A DNA stretch of 64,000 nt, from positions 1,116,001-1,180,000 of the forward strand of contig NC_135773.1 in NCBI RefSeq assembly GCF_028453695.1. Direction: 5' to 3'. This document shows positions 44,901-56,530 of the stretch, piece by piece. The notes beneath the pieces were generated by a model. The model was not told where the DNA came from, ran no database searches, and saw nothing but the letters and a program-made list of their open reading frames with translations. Position numbers and translations under genes: made by a program. Origin of the DNA: Augochlora pura (Eukaryota > Arthropoda > Insecta > Hymenoptera > Halictidae). The stretch's first letter is position 1. Each line of letters starts with the position of its first letter.

Positions 44901-47715
44901 CTCGGTTGCTTTATGCCCGTTGCCCGACATTATTTTCGAGTTTCCTGCGGCGCCGCGAACGTCCCGTCGCGAAAAAGAAATCACGGTATTCATAGAGTAC
45001 CCGGGAGGACGCTCGTTTTTCCAGCCGGCTCGTCGAGGTCAGGCGACGGAGGGGGGAAGAACGCCGGAGATTTACCGACGGTCGACGTCGCCGATTAATT
45101 CGATTCCTTCTCCCCGCGAATTCGCGTCCCTCGGAGTTCCTTGGGAGTTGAATCGAACAATATCGAGACAAAGTAAACTACGATTTGCAAACTAGCTACG
45201 ATCTAGGCGCCGATCCACCGTTCACCTTCTCCGTATCTCTCGAATCAAGTAGATGATCGCTTCGTTAATTCTCCGGCGGATATCGCGAATTCGCGAGATC
45301 TCTCGGAGGTAAACTAAATAAATTAGCGCGAGGCTGAAACGAGGTACGAGTTGTAGATTAGCCGCGAGCTAAGCGGCGATCCAAGGATCGTTTAGACTTC
45401 TATATTTCTCGAATTACGGGATCGCATCCGAGTCGGCGGGAATTCTTCGCGAATCCGGCGCAAACGTCGAGGTCTCGCCTCGTCTAGGCGAGCGAGCGAG
45501 CGAGAGAGGGAGAGAGAGAGGGAGAGAGCTAAGGGGAGTCGCATTATTGCGATCAAGGTGCCGCGGCGCCGGCAATTAGAATCCGCTAATGGATTCTAAA
45601 CTGTCAATTACGGGAGTTCTTGGCGTCGGGAGAGCGCACCGCGAGATAACCGCGCGTACATTTTCATAGCGCGCCCCGGCCGTCGCGGAACATGGGAACA
45701 TGCCCGCTCCTCTCGCCTAACTGTTACTTAGCGTATCGCGGGATTCGTTACCGGAACCCGAGACAAGATCGTTTGAATATTCGATCGGCGGCCCGGGACA
45801 CTGTGAAAAGCGACCATATTTTCTAGCCGCGATTACTGGCGCCGGGATTATTCTAGCCGAGAGATTATCTATTCGGCGCCGATCTCATCGCGGGACACCG
45901 CGCTGCAGCCTTATAGTGGTCTGGATTAGCGTAAGATGTGACATTTTACCAAAAAATTAACTTTTTCACAGTTCTTAATTCTTCGTTTCCCTGTCCACCC
46001 TCCGCCTTTTACGTTCCCCCGTCGATTCCAGGCCACCGTCGAAATCATGAATCGTAAATATTAATAGACGCGTTTCTGCATTCGGTTTGCGTAATTCGCG
46101 ATCGAACCGCATTAACCAGCCGGCCGTAATTATTGGCTGGACGGACGACAAATTAAATTGCGATGCATATCTCGGGGCGTGTATATCGACCGTTCAAAGG
46201 TGCGATTAAATACACAGAGGATAAGCATTAGATCCAATTCCGAGCGTCCCGACCGTTGGACCGGGGTTGAAATCAGACAACGTAGTTTTCCATCCGCGGG
46301 ACCCCTCTCCCATCCCCTCTCCCCAACCCCCATCCCGCCATTCCCTCCCCGCCAATTTCGTCCGCAATCATAGAGACAAATGAGAATTGCCGGGTGACAT
46401 TAGCACTGATTACCGGACTGGATTGCTAATCTATTTATAATTGTCCCGCCGTTCGGTGTCCCTAAACGCGATGCCAATTAACACCGGATCGTTTACGCCG
46501 CGTATCGGCGCTCGCCCGCGAGGAAAAGATTGCCTGTCGGATCGTTATGAATCCTTCTTTCGTCGATTGCCAGCAGCGATTTTATAAACCGAAAGCGGTC
46601 TCAAAAAGTGTGCAAGTGAAATCTAATTTACTCGATTTCAAGGTGTACCATCCTCTTTATCAGTCATTTACTATGTCTTATTTCTATTTATCTAGTTCGC
46701 TTCATCGTTTTATTAATCTCGAAACCATTTAGCAAAAACTCGTTCCTCGCGAACAATTGATCTGTCTCGGAATTGATTCCCGACTCGACCTAATACATTT
46801 CACGAATTGTTTCTGGACGCATCTCGGCTCGCAGCGGAACCGGCAACTTCTCGCTCTTTTAAGGCAGTTATTGCCAAACGAATCGAACCGGTCGATAGTT
46901 AAGTAGGGCAATTATCGAGCGTCTAGGCAAGAAAAGAAAAAAAGGAAAAGAGAAGAAAAGAAGAGAAGAAGAAGAAGGAGACGCGATTAAGGACGTCGCC
47001 GTTTATTCCGCGATGAAATCCGTCGTCCCATTAAATTCTTTCTGAACGAGGTCTCTCTCCTCCCGAGATGAGCCCGGCGTCCGTTCTCCGTGTCACCGCA
47101 AAAAAGGATTCCCACAGCAAGAAATTGTTGGTACCTAGAAGTCGCGGTCGGTTGAACAGTTAGCGACTAGATTGCGGGGCCGGGGTCCGGTCGCTATACG
47201 CGACACGAGGAATGCGCCGGGTCAACCGTTCGGGGCTTCATCATCTTCCGATTATAACTCCATCAGGATGATATAGTGGATCGGCCCGCCAATTTGCGTA
47301 TAATGTGTGCGCGCGCGCGCCCGCTCGGATCTTTTCGTTAAAAGTCGCTTGGACGGCGGCGAGCACGCATCCCGTTGATTGGCGCGCAAAAACAAAGATC
47401 CGTTGTTCCCGCGAGGACGCTCGACGTCGAATGAACGGCGCTCGCGGTTCGACAAAAATGCGGGCTCCGTAATGCGCGGCTGAGATGCGTCGTCGCCAGA
47501 TTTTATGGATTTCACGACAGAAACGAGTGGCTAGTTGAAACGCGTCGCGGTGAAAGCGTCGCTGTTCGTATTATTTGCGGTTTATCGAAATGATTGCGAG
47601 GAAGCATAAACGGCCGCGCAGTTTCTGCGGCCGATGCGCGTAAGCGATGTTCCAGCAAATTATTTTCGCGCGCGATGAACAACGTTATTTTGTTAATCAT
47701 ACAACAATTTTCCTT
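44901..47715. other. Non-coding stretch, no gene recognised
   Basis: Mostly CpG-rich to 46500, then mixed, with a purine-rich run at 46927-46980. Frames are short and uninformative. A (GC)n run lies at 47307-47322. Confidence 0.5.
45490..45529. repeat. (GAGC)n / (GA)n microsatellite
   Basis: GAGC units run into a GA tract with GGG interruptions. Confidence 0.9.
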
Positions 47716-47752
47716 GGCGCTTCAGAAGCGCCAGTCGAGAGCAAAGGGTTAA
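47716..47752 (-). mobile_element. TTAACCCTTTGC-type end with adjacent hairpin (family 3)
   Basis: From the TTAA at 47749-47752 the minus strand reads TTAACCCTTTGCTCTCGACT and then reaches the 17-base palindrome GGCGCTTCAGAAGCGCC at 47716-47732 (eight-base arms, one-base centre). The terminus matches family 3. The hairpin is specific to this copy in the window. No partner end was found. Confidence 0.45.
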
Positions 47753-49196
47753 TAATGCTGTTCCGATCGATGGTCGCGCGGCAGACAATCGGCGTTTTTC
47801 ATCGGCGACCACCGTGCGGTAAATCATCCTGTCCGGTCCTATAATACGGCGTTTAGCGGCGTCGTTATTTTGACTGCTGGTCGCACAAAGGCTCGCCAAG
47901 CTCTGCTCCTAATATCCCGGGGGGTGGACGCGCGGTCACCGCGACGCGAAGGGACATTTATACGCTGGCAATTAAAAACGTCCATTAGGTCCCGTCGGGG
48001 GAGGAGGAGAAGGAGGAGGTTGGCCGGTCAAAAGAAAGTCGGCGTGACTCGGGTCCGCAAACGCGATTACTCCTCCGGCCGCGGCGGCCCGGAATCACAA
48101 TTACGTTAAATAAACAGCGTGGCAATCTTCTGGTTGTGCAGAAGTGTCGGAAAAAAGTCCCGGGGCCGACGGTGGATCGCCGTGCCCAGTATATCATCCT
48201 TAATTGCGTACCCGTTGCACTTGTTCCGGCCGGGGCCATGAAATGGTACCGACTTCATATTCGCGGGACCCGACCGGACCCGTGCCGAGGACCGAAAGCC
48301 GGCCCCGCACCGCGACGTGGAGGGGGACAATTAAAGCGTCGTAAAAAGATTTTTACGCGCTCGTGAAATTACTCCTGGGTGGTAAGGAACCCGGCGTTGT
48401 TGCGCCCGAAAGGGCGAGGCCCGCGCGCATATTCCTCTGGGCCCCCGGCTCGGCGAGGACCTCGCGACGGGGACCGCGCCGGCTCTTCTCGATCGTTCCT
48501 TCGATCCTGGCATTTATTCGTTGTTAATTTACCGTTAGCTACGCTCGACCGCAGGAGAAACTCCTGGACGAGCACCGCATAAAATGGACGGACCGACGAT
48601 TCACCGTGGAATTGGGTCAGCCCGGTGGTTAATGACTGTCGGAATAAAAACAATAAACTCGCGTGGTACGCGTTCATTTTCCTCGGCTACGCCCCGCGAC
48701 AGACGGAATCCTTTCGCAATTCGGTCAGCACGGTCGACGAACGGCCGTTTATTTTCGGCTGTTACAGTTCGTCCGATCACGTGTCTTTCGACAATCACCG
48801 GCGCAATTTGACAAGCAACTATAGTCGCGTTCACCGAAAGAAAGTGTCTTGAATTCTTTGAAAAGTTTTGAATTCTTTGACATTGCGATTTGATAATAAA
48901 TGTGCTAATCTGTCTAATATTATATAAATTAGTTATTTATTAATTTACTTAACAACTCATATGTACAGTATAAATAGATAGCAAAATAAATATTCAGATT
49001 TAAAAGATTCAATAAAAGAAGTGGGGGTGACAATAATTGGGGGTGCTCATAATTCTGAAAATAAATACTATGTCAAGACTATGTCTGCTAATAAAAGAAT
49101 TTATATCGTTTAATATTATTTTATTTTCAATATTAATTTAATATTAATTCAGATCATTTAATTTTTATCCACAGCGTTTTTTATTTCCGTTCCCAG
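47753..49196. other. Non-coding stretch upstream of the candidate exon
   Basis: 47760-48840 is CpG-rich, with frames on both strands and no domain. 48850-49180 is AT-rich, as expected for intron, and contains a short near-repeat of TGGGGGTGACAATAATT and TGGGGGTGCTCATAATT at about 49022-49055. Confidence 0.45.
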
Positions 49197-49323
49197 GACA
49201 CCGGGCAGAGAGCAATCGGAGTGTGGACAACAGCTGGCAATTCTCAGGACACCTCTTGATAATATCCTCGCAGCAGTCTATTAAGTGGACACCACTGTAT
49301 TCGGACGCGTCCTTTGGTTTACA
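49197..49323 (+). CDS. Candidate internal exon, 127 bases, product unknown
   Basis: A pyrimidine-rich acceptor (TTTATTTCCGTTCCCAG) ends at 49196 and a donor ACA|GTGAGTATC starts at 49324. Of the three plus frames, one is open from end to end: it begins HRAESNRSVD, passes NSWQFSGHLLIISSQQ and ends SDASFGLQ. The other two contain stops. AT-rich, intron-like sequence lies upstream. If joined to the acceptor at 49892, the frame would run on for seven codons to a TGA at 49915-49917. I do not recognise the product. It could equally be an untranslated or lncRNA exon, or a chance combination of splice-like motifs. Confidence 0.25.
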
Positions 49324-49892
49324 GTGAGTATCCCTCTAGAGCACGTTGTCTTTGTATTTAGAGATCTAAAGCACTCGGGTTCGGAATACTACTCCGAATG
49401 ATCGGATTTCGGTCCCTAGCGTCTAGACGGTGTCCTTTGAATTTTTAGACGGCCCTGTTCAATTCAGTTCAAAGTCTTATTCCAATCAATTTCTATTTTC
49501 TACGTGTACAAATTTTTTTTCCAGAATTTTGTTAATTTTGTTACCCATACACGCACGAGAACAGAATTATTTGCACAGATTTGGAAAATAATTTTTAAGT
49601 CGATCCATTTCGTCGCTTTGGTTTATTTAGCTCCCTTTCCAATTTATTGGATTGTTTCGTTCTTTTACGAAACACGAGTTTTTATTATTCAGGGCGAAGA
49701 AACAAAATTTCTGATATTTTTCACTTCGTGCAGGTACCATTTTTATTGGCAAAATATTGAATCAATTTTTTACAAAAATTATTTTTCTAAAAACGGAGCG
49801 ACTTTCCAAATTGCCAACAAGTCAGTCCTAATTCTAGAAAACTTAACGTTTCCGTTTGAGAATCCCTTTTGATCTACCTCTGACTGTTCCAG
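49324..49892. other. Possible intron between candidate exons
   Basis: T-rich and AT-rich sequence beginning GTGAGTAT and ending CTCTGACTGTTCCAG at 49892. An alternative acceptor-like site (TTTTTTTTCCAG) ends near 49524. The 122-codon frame at 49504-49872 is F/I-rich and looks compositional. Confidence 0.2.
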
Positions 49893-49917
49893 GATCAAGT
49901 ACAACCCGAAATTGTGA
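49893..49917 (+). CDS. Candidate terminal exon start and stop, product unknown
   Basis: After the acceptor at 49891-49892 the sequence G-ATC-AAG-TAC-AAC-CCG-AAA-TTG-TGA would complete the split codon left by the exon at 49197-49323 and add IKYNPKL before a stop. A 3' untranslated region would follow, but I saw no clear polyadenylation context, so the pairing is speculative. Confidence 0.12.
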
Positions 49918-50210
49918 AAACGGTGGCGCACCTTATTCACGTCGGATCGAAGAGTAGGGAATAGTTCCGGCGAGCAGCTCGCCGCCAGAAAACGAACCGA
50001 GCAATCGGCGAGGAGAGCAAAGGTACACACCGAAGGCGTACAAACCCAGCTGCCTCTCTTCCCAGATGGTCGTTAGTCTTCCCGTAGACAGTGGCGTTGG
50101 TCTAGGCATCGCCGACAGCTCCCTCCGCGGGTACACCGACCTGTTGAATCTTTTATCGCGACGAATGCACGTCGATTAGACAAGTTCCCCGAGTTGTTCC
50201 TTAGCGTCGC

Positions 50211-50244
50211 CCTCTCTCCCTCTCTCCCTCTCTCCCTCTCTCCC
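50211..50244. repeat. (CTCTCCCT)n microsatellite
   Basis: Four eight-base units, the pyrimidine-strand version of the GAGAGGGA pattern seen at 16644 and 20456. Confidence 0.92.
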
Positions 50245-51263
50245 GCCTTCCGTCTTCGGGCTCTACCACCCGGGGGCTGATTGGAGACATTTATAATGCA
50301 GGAATCGTTCAACGCGAGCCGTGCTTTACGTTCGCACCTCAATATACATTCTTATCGCGATATACCAAGCGGGAGGATGAGTTATGAACGAAACTGGGAT
50401 CGGCGGAGGAGGAGTAAAAAGTATTTAATCGTGCTTTTTGTTCGACCGCCGCCGGTGTATCCGTTCACGATCTAACGCTCCACCTTCTCGCTTTCCGATC
50501 GTTCCACGGAATCCCTTCGTTCTCGCCTTCCCCATTTCTTTTTATCGCGAATTATGAAGTCTTTTCGCCGGCTCTTCCCACGATGCTCCTTGCGCGATTC
50601 GCGATCGGCAGACTGCAGCGTGAAAGCGGCGAAGAGATCCGTTTGCACGTCCCGCGATGGACTTTAATAAAGCCGAATTTAGTTTCGCAATCATTTTTCG
50701 ACACACTCTCGCTCGTCGCTCGCGTCTCCACCACCGTAATTAATTACCCGGCCCGAAAACGATGCCGCACGATGACGACGCCGCTTTGAGCCACCCCGTT
50801 TCGCGATATTAACTCGTGGACTACTATTGCCGGCCTTTAAGGCCCATACTAATTTCTTATTCATCTGTGGTGACAATCAAATCCTAAGAGAAATAATAAT
50901 AATATTAATAATAATAATATTAGCTTTATTTGTTAACGGAACGAACGCTAAGTACAGCGTTTCAGTACAGTTGCATCTTGTCACGTTCGTAACAATCTTC
51001 TTTGCGAACGTAGTAATAATATGTAAGCGATCTCTGAGATGGTCGCCGGTCAGGCAGCGCACTGTTTATGTCTCCGAGATAAGGAGATCTTTGTTTGGGT
51101 GATGAGATGGTTCGTCGAGGGGAGGAGGTTCTTTTTCGAAGAAAAAGAGTCAGTCGAATAAATATCTTTGCCAAAGAAGCAGCCCACCTAATTTCTCACC
51201 TTGTGTCTTCTACAAATATAATACAATAACAACTGTGATAATAATATTAATATAATGTTAATT

Positions 51264-51298
51264 CTAATAATAGTAATAATAATAATAATAATAATCAT
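51264..51298. repeat. (AAT)n trinucleotide repeat
   Basis: About ten AAT units with one AGT interruption; a shorter, similar run lies at 50895-50930. Confidence 0.9.
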
Positions 51299-51745
51299 AA
51301 TTCGAGCAAACTTGGACAATTTTGATTTTTCGAATCACCTCATCTCAATATTAACGCAGTAAACGTTAGCGAGCTGGGAGAGCGGAAGCAGTAGTTACAC
51401 AAGTTTTAATAGTTGGTAGAAGTTATCCGTGTAGTAGATAGTAGAAGGTAGTAGATAGTAACCCTACTAGTGGTAAGTAGGGTTTAGCAGCTTCCATCGG
51501 CTGCAGTAGGTTAACGCGGCTCGCAGTAGATGCCAACGCTTAAACGGCAGTCCCGATGCAGTCGAAGAAAAGCAGAGACCCGTGCAGGATTATTTCATAA
51601 TTTTACGACAACGCGATGCGAGACGTAAACGCGGCTTAATTAAGTCCGAATCAAAATTTACTATTCCGCAGGCACCTTCGTTGCACGATAGCGGCTCTTT
51701 GCCAGTTGTCGAGGCAAGAACAGCGCGTAAAACGCGTCCTCTTGT

Positions 51746-52208
51746 TGAACCCTTTGCGGTCGAATGGCGACTCTCTCTGAAAATTATCGTGTCACATTTT
51801 AAAATAACCTTGTCGAATTTACTAATATTTAACAAAATTGTTGAGAGCTATTATTTGTTGCATGAGTCATAAAATTCAATTTAATAATGTATAAAATGTT
51901 CCAGGTGATATAAAATGGAAACACTGTGAGTCTGAAGAAATATTTTGCACTCGAGTGGTGACTCTGAGGCACCATTGAAATTGTTACAGCACGTTCCAAA
52001 ATAATTTTTATATTATGAAAAATTAGATTTCAAAAATTATTAAAAGTATAATATTATATAATTAATAAAAGTATAACTGTTGTGGCATGAGTTACAATAT
52101 TTAATTTTACATGCATAAAATACATTTTGTCATATTAAATGGAAATGCTGTACGTCAGAAAAGATGTTTTAGAATTACAGTTAAAATGGCTTCGAGTGTA
52201 AAGGTTGA
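51746..52208. mobile_element. 463-base TTAA-type element with internal tandem duplication (family 3)
   Basis: The left end is TGAACCCTTTGCGGTCGAAT and the right end, read inward, is TCAACCTTTACACTCGAAGC. Both are degenerate forms of TTAACCCTTTGC. The right end continues into GCCATTTTAACTG, shared with 62799. The interior contains two diverged copies of one unit. The second begins near 51942 with TTTTGCACTCGAGTGGTGAC, echoing the left terminus. Further matches include TTG(C/T)(A/G)GCATGAGT-like, ATAAAATG/ATAAAATAC, AATGGAAA(C/T)(A/G)CTG and GTC(T/A)GAA. So this is either one element with an internal duplication or two copies in tandem. Confidence 0.55.
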
Positions 52209-53984
52209 AAAGACGGCATTTAAACCGCGAGAACGCTCTTCTCTCCGATCCATCCGAGACCCGACAGATCGCAGCGAGCCTCGAAACGGCGGGCACGAAG
52301 GATTCCACGATCGCCGGGCGCATTAATTACGTAAACCGCCCCTATTAATTAAGCAAACGCTCCGGACGATTTACGAACGTCGCGGCGAGCCGCGGAAAAA
52401 GTGCAAGGCTCTGCCGATGCGGTCCGCGGAGAACCCGTTGAAGAGCAAAAAAAGCACGCGCGTCGCAGGGATCGCTTATTCAGAAGTCGGCGGTTTTGAT
52501 TCGACGGAGGAGCCGTTTTTGTGACGTGCCGCGGCGACGGCGACGGCGACGACGACGGTTTTCAAGGTGTACACCGGCGTCGATTCAGGCCGGCCTGAAA
52601 GGAGGAACGGCGGAGCCCCCCTGACAGGCGATAGCGCCGCGTTTCGGCGGGAAACGATTATCACCGTTGAAAGCGGGCGCCGCTTTCGTCGCGCGTCGAC
52701 TGAATCGGCCGCCTCAAAAACAACCTGAATACCAGACATTGTCGAAACTTGTGTTTACCGAAGCCATTGAACGACCGCGCCGGGGCTATCTGCTTCCTGT
52801 GTTTCCAACTTCGTTTGCCGCGCGACGTCGACGACGCGCGCGCGACGTTATTCAAACGGACCGTGAAACGCGGGGACAATGTCCTGCGGTCGATTCGCTT
52901 GCTGAATGTATGGCGCGCGGGGATTTCATTTGAAAATTGCCGCGACGTCGATCTGTTTTCTCTTCGTGTTCTCTCTACGGTCGATTGACACGGAACAATG
53001 TCATTCGTTGGAGCATAGTTGGTTAAACATGGTTGAATACTTTGGAGATGGAAAGACGCCTTGTGGATCGACGCTTTCTTTTAATTACTTTGCTTTCAGT
53101 TTTCAGCCCTTTGATTGCCACGTCACGTTTGTCTAGCTTTTGAAAATTAAATTTTACTGTGATCTATTAACGTCTTTTTAATTTTATCAGAATCGAAAAA
53201 AAGTGGGAATATTGAAAAAGGAATCGACGCTATACAATTTAATTTTCAGCCTTCGACGTGACAGTCAAAGCGTCGGGAATCATCTACAGATTTCTCAACT
53301 TGCTTATCGCAGCTTCTTTTAACCCTTATACTTTGTCATCCGAGAGCTAAGAATCAAAATCATTTTACCGACACTGACATTCAACGTCATCCATTGTAAC
53401 AACTACAAAGGGTATATTAATTCCTTCGACGCGAAATAAAATTTCACCTGGACGCTCGTAACGCCGGACAGCTCCGGCATGAACAATAGTTCGGACGGCG
53501 AACCTCTTGCTGCTATTCGGGTGGTGGCGTATTTCAGAGACGTCGGCGTTCGATGACCAGACTGAGAAGCAGTTTCCCGTTACCGAAAGCAGCAAAGCAG
53601 CCGGGGCCGGACAGGGATCGTTCGGGATGCATTTCTCGTTGCGGGGCTTAAGGAAAATCGATCGATCGCACATTTTTACGTGTTAGGCGGGATGAAAGGA
53701 TCGTCCTCTCCTTCGGAGACGCGTCAGCGGATGCCGGGACCGTAAAAGCGGCCGGGAGACACTCGAGGCGTCCTCTCTCCCGTAGGATCATGGTGCTGAC
53801 GTTAACTAGGCGTGGGATTAATCGATCAACCTTCCGCGCGCCGTTTTCCTGTAGCAGGCTGCAGTGTCAGGGATCAGTCTGCTATCCTATCGGCGTGCTA
53901 CGACGAGGCGGAAAGGACGCGGCGTGAATCGAAGCAGGCCACGGTGGTTCTTATTATCTCTGCTTGGAACAAAGATCGTGTCTT
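52209..53984. other. Non-coding stretch, no gene recognised
   Basis: CpG-rich at 52220-52960 and mixed afterwards, with T-rich sequence at 53110-53250. Short frames on both strands show no domain. Confidence 0.5.
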
Positions 53985-54043
53985 TCAACACGTTCAGCGC
54001 CGCGTCATCCAAATATGGGTGACACTAATTTTTGAACAATCTT
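53985..54043 (+). mobile_element. Family 2 element left end
   Basis: TTCAACACGTTCAGCGCCGC followed by GTCATCC and GGTGACACTAATTTTTGA aligns with the left end at 13298 (TTAACGCGTTCAGCGCCGCG, GGTGACACTAATTTCTGA). The TTAA is mutated to TTCA or CAAC. The element continues directly into the 92-base tandem array. Confidence 0.55.
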
Positions 54044-54400
54044 GAAAGATTTTTTTATTAATATTCAATTCTTCGAATCGAAAAATTTCTAATCGCAATA
54101 ATGGTAATAATTGTAATTTATTGGGAAGACTATCCGAAAGATTTTTTTATTAATATTCAATTCTTCGAATCGAAAAATTTCTAATCGCAATAATTGTAAT
54201 AATTGTAATTTATTGGAAAGACTATCCGAAAGGTTTTTTTATTAATATTCAATTCTTCGAATCGAAAAATTTCTAATCGCAATAATTGTAATAATTGTAA
54301 TTTATTGGAAAGACTATCCGAAAGGTTTTTTTATTAATATTCAATTCTTCGAATCGAAAAATTTCTAACCGCAATAATTGCAGTAATCGCAGCTTAATAA
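54044..54400. repeat. 92-base minisatellite, about 3.8 copies
   Basis: Units start at 54044, 54136, 54228 and 54320, exactly 92 bases apart. Each carries GAAAG(A/G)TTTTTTTATTAATA, then TTCAATTCTTCGAATCGAAA, AATTTCTAATCGCAATAAT, GTAATAATTGTAATTTATTG and AAGACTATCC. Copies 2 to 4 share the changes relative to copy 1 (TTGTAATAATT), and the fourth diverges after about 75 bases. The array begins where the recognised family 2 element end stops, so it probably grew from the element's interior. Confidence 0.93.
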
Positions 54401-56210
54401 CGTCAATCGAATAATTCATTCGCATATACATTTATTGTAGCGAGCATTCAATAAATGTTAAGAATACGTCGATATAAGAGACAAATGCTTGAGGAAGTAA
54501 AGACAAGAATATACGTCGCTGTCGACACTTTCCTCTGCGTAGAGTTGCAACTTTTCCGTTTCTTTTCAATTGTTTGCGTACCAAGATTCTAGATCGCGAT
54601 TACATTATAAAAAAAGAAGCCTCGATCTTTTCCCCATTGGTCGAACCGAGCGGCGCGGCGCGTTCAATCGCCCGCGGAAAAGTCACGTTCGATCGTAGCC
54701 GGTGAAACGTGCAAAGTTCAGCCGCGATAATATATCATAGCCGGTGCGGTGCGCGCCGGGCCTCGGCCGCTCACCGCCGCGGCGCGGCGCGGCGCGCCGG
54801 GGCGAAACGCGGCGACGAGCTTTTACGCTTTCGCGCGATTTAAAGAGATATACCCATTGTGAATTATGCCTTGCTTCCCTGTACGATGACGAGCATCTCG
54901 TGTCCAGTATTTACGGCCATTGTCTCGGGTACCTCGGCTCGGGGCTAGCGCCGCGACCGCATCGTGATCGTTATTGAGGCGCGTGGGTCGTCTTCCTCCG
55001 CTTCGCCCCCTACGTGCCCCCCTCCTCCTTCGGCTTCTTCCTCCTTCGGCTTCCTCCTCCTCGTTCGTCTTCCTCGTCTTTTCATCCTCTCCTTGTCCAC
55101 GGACCGACCGGTCCGCGCGCAATGTTTTCGACTTCGCGTGTATGTACGTATTACTTGGATCAATGGTTCCCACGTGTCCCGATAAGCCGACCTTTCGACG
55201 ACTTTTTTAACCCCTTCTCCGCCTCGTCTTTCTCCTCCGCCTAGACGTTGCCTCCTTTCGAGCACGTTTAATTTGATGATAAATGTCCGCTCGGCGAGGA
55301 GAGCCGCGCGGAGGGGAGCGGACGCGAGCGGAATACGTGAGAGCATTAAAAATTGCTAGGTACCGATGTTCCCGTTATAGTTTCACGAGCCTTGTTCTAT
55401 GGCCGCTATGCGGCCAGGTGGATGTACCGAGCTCACTCTTGGGATTCTCGGATAGTTATTCCGCCAAATGGGTTAGGCATGTTTGTAGCAGCAGGTGAAA
55501 GTATCTCCTATTCTCTAAATCGATCGCGTTCCCTGTCCTAGACGCGACATAGCTCGCTCCGCAGGCTGTTTAAAAGGGTTGTGGGCATCTTCTACGTCTT
55601 TGGGGTGTATAGTTTCCTTTGCTACTTTGCTTCCCTAGACGAGTAGAATAGGTCGCGATCGTAAGAAAATTTAGCGTCGAAAGAATGGTCAAGATCGCAT
55701 CTTCTTCGATCCAAAGACGTAGTCTATATAAGTCTTGATAAGCTTTACTTGCATCACGTAGAACGAACAACTTGGGCAGCGTCCGTGAGGCGTCTCGGAC
55801 GCAGCGCTTCGTGGCCAAACAGCTTTACGAGACGAGCTTCCTTTGGATCGTTCGATTCGGACGACCATAGGACACCTCATGCTCGATTCCAGGTGCCGGC
55901 ACTAAAGCCGCGCGCCGACGTCGAGCGACCGGATTAAAGCGACGTTACGATTCGCGTCACACGATTCCGGGAAGGTCGGTTTTAACCGTTCCCCCGCGGC
56001 ATGAACCGGCCGTGAATCACGCGCGCGGACGCCGGCGGAACCTTTTCACCAGCTTTCCCGTGATACTTAAAATTTTAATCGCGGTCTAAATCTCGTCGTG
56101 ATACCGTCGCACAGGAGTATTTCACTGTTTATTGCCCGAAATGGCTTAGCGGATTAGCGGCATAAATCTACGACGATTTACGGGCCTCCTTTTGGCAAAA
56201 CCGTAACGAC

Positions 56211-56232
56211 ACACGCGCGCGCGCGCGCGCGC
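56211..56232. repeat. (CG)n tract
   Basis: About ten CG dinucleotides, a possible Z-DNA former, in a CpG-rich context. Confidence 0.88.
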
Positions 56233-56530
56233 TCGCGGTGTCCTTGGGCAGGTGCATCGTTGCTGCTTGTCCGGCTTTTCTCCTCGGGGATAGACCGCGC
56301 GCGCTCAGTTCCACCGTGGTTGCAACATGATCGCTGGCTCAACGGATCCCCGGACCGTTCGCGCTGGTAACCGTACACTAATAGCCGGCGCGCATTCAGG
56401 GTGCGATAAAACCGTGAGAAAAAAAATCATAGATCAACTTTTGTGACGTCGTGGCAGGGAGGTCGTGAAGCTGCTAATATGTTTATCATGTTGCAATTTA
56501 TTCCCGTCGAATCTACGGTTTATTCAAGAT

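Larger units (their letters stand above)
49918..51745. other. Non-coding stretch, no gene recognised
   Basis: 49918-50850 is mixed to CpG-rich. 50880-51300 is AT-rich with two ATT/AAT trinucleotide runs. 51410-51490 is rich in GTAG words (GTAGTAGATAGTAG), an imperfect short tandem. No recognisable domain or RNA gene. Confidence 0.5.

Noticed and set aside
51420..51485. GTAGAAGGTAGTAGATAGT, reminiscent of the let-7 seed region
   Set aside because: It lacks the TGAGGTAGTAGGTTG core and a precursor hairpin; it is part of an imperfect GTAG tandem.
55860..55880. CATAGGACACCTCAT, resembling a mariner end
   Set aside because: Isolated word with no TA-flanked partner and no transposase remnant nearby.
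56130..56170. TGGCTTAGCGG, resembling a tRNA A box
   Set aside because: No B box (GGTTCGANTCC) or acceptor stem pairing was found downstream.
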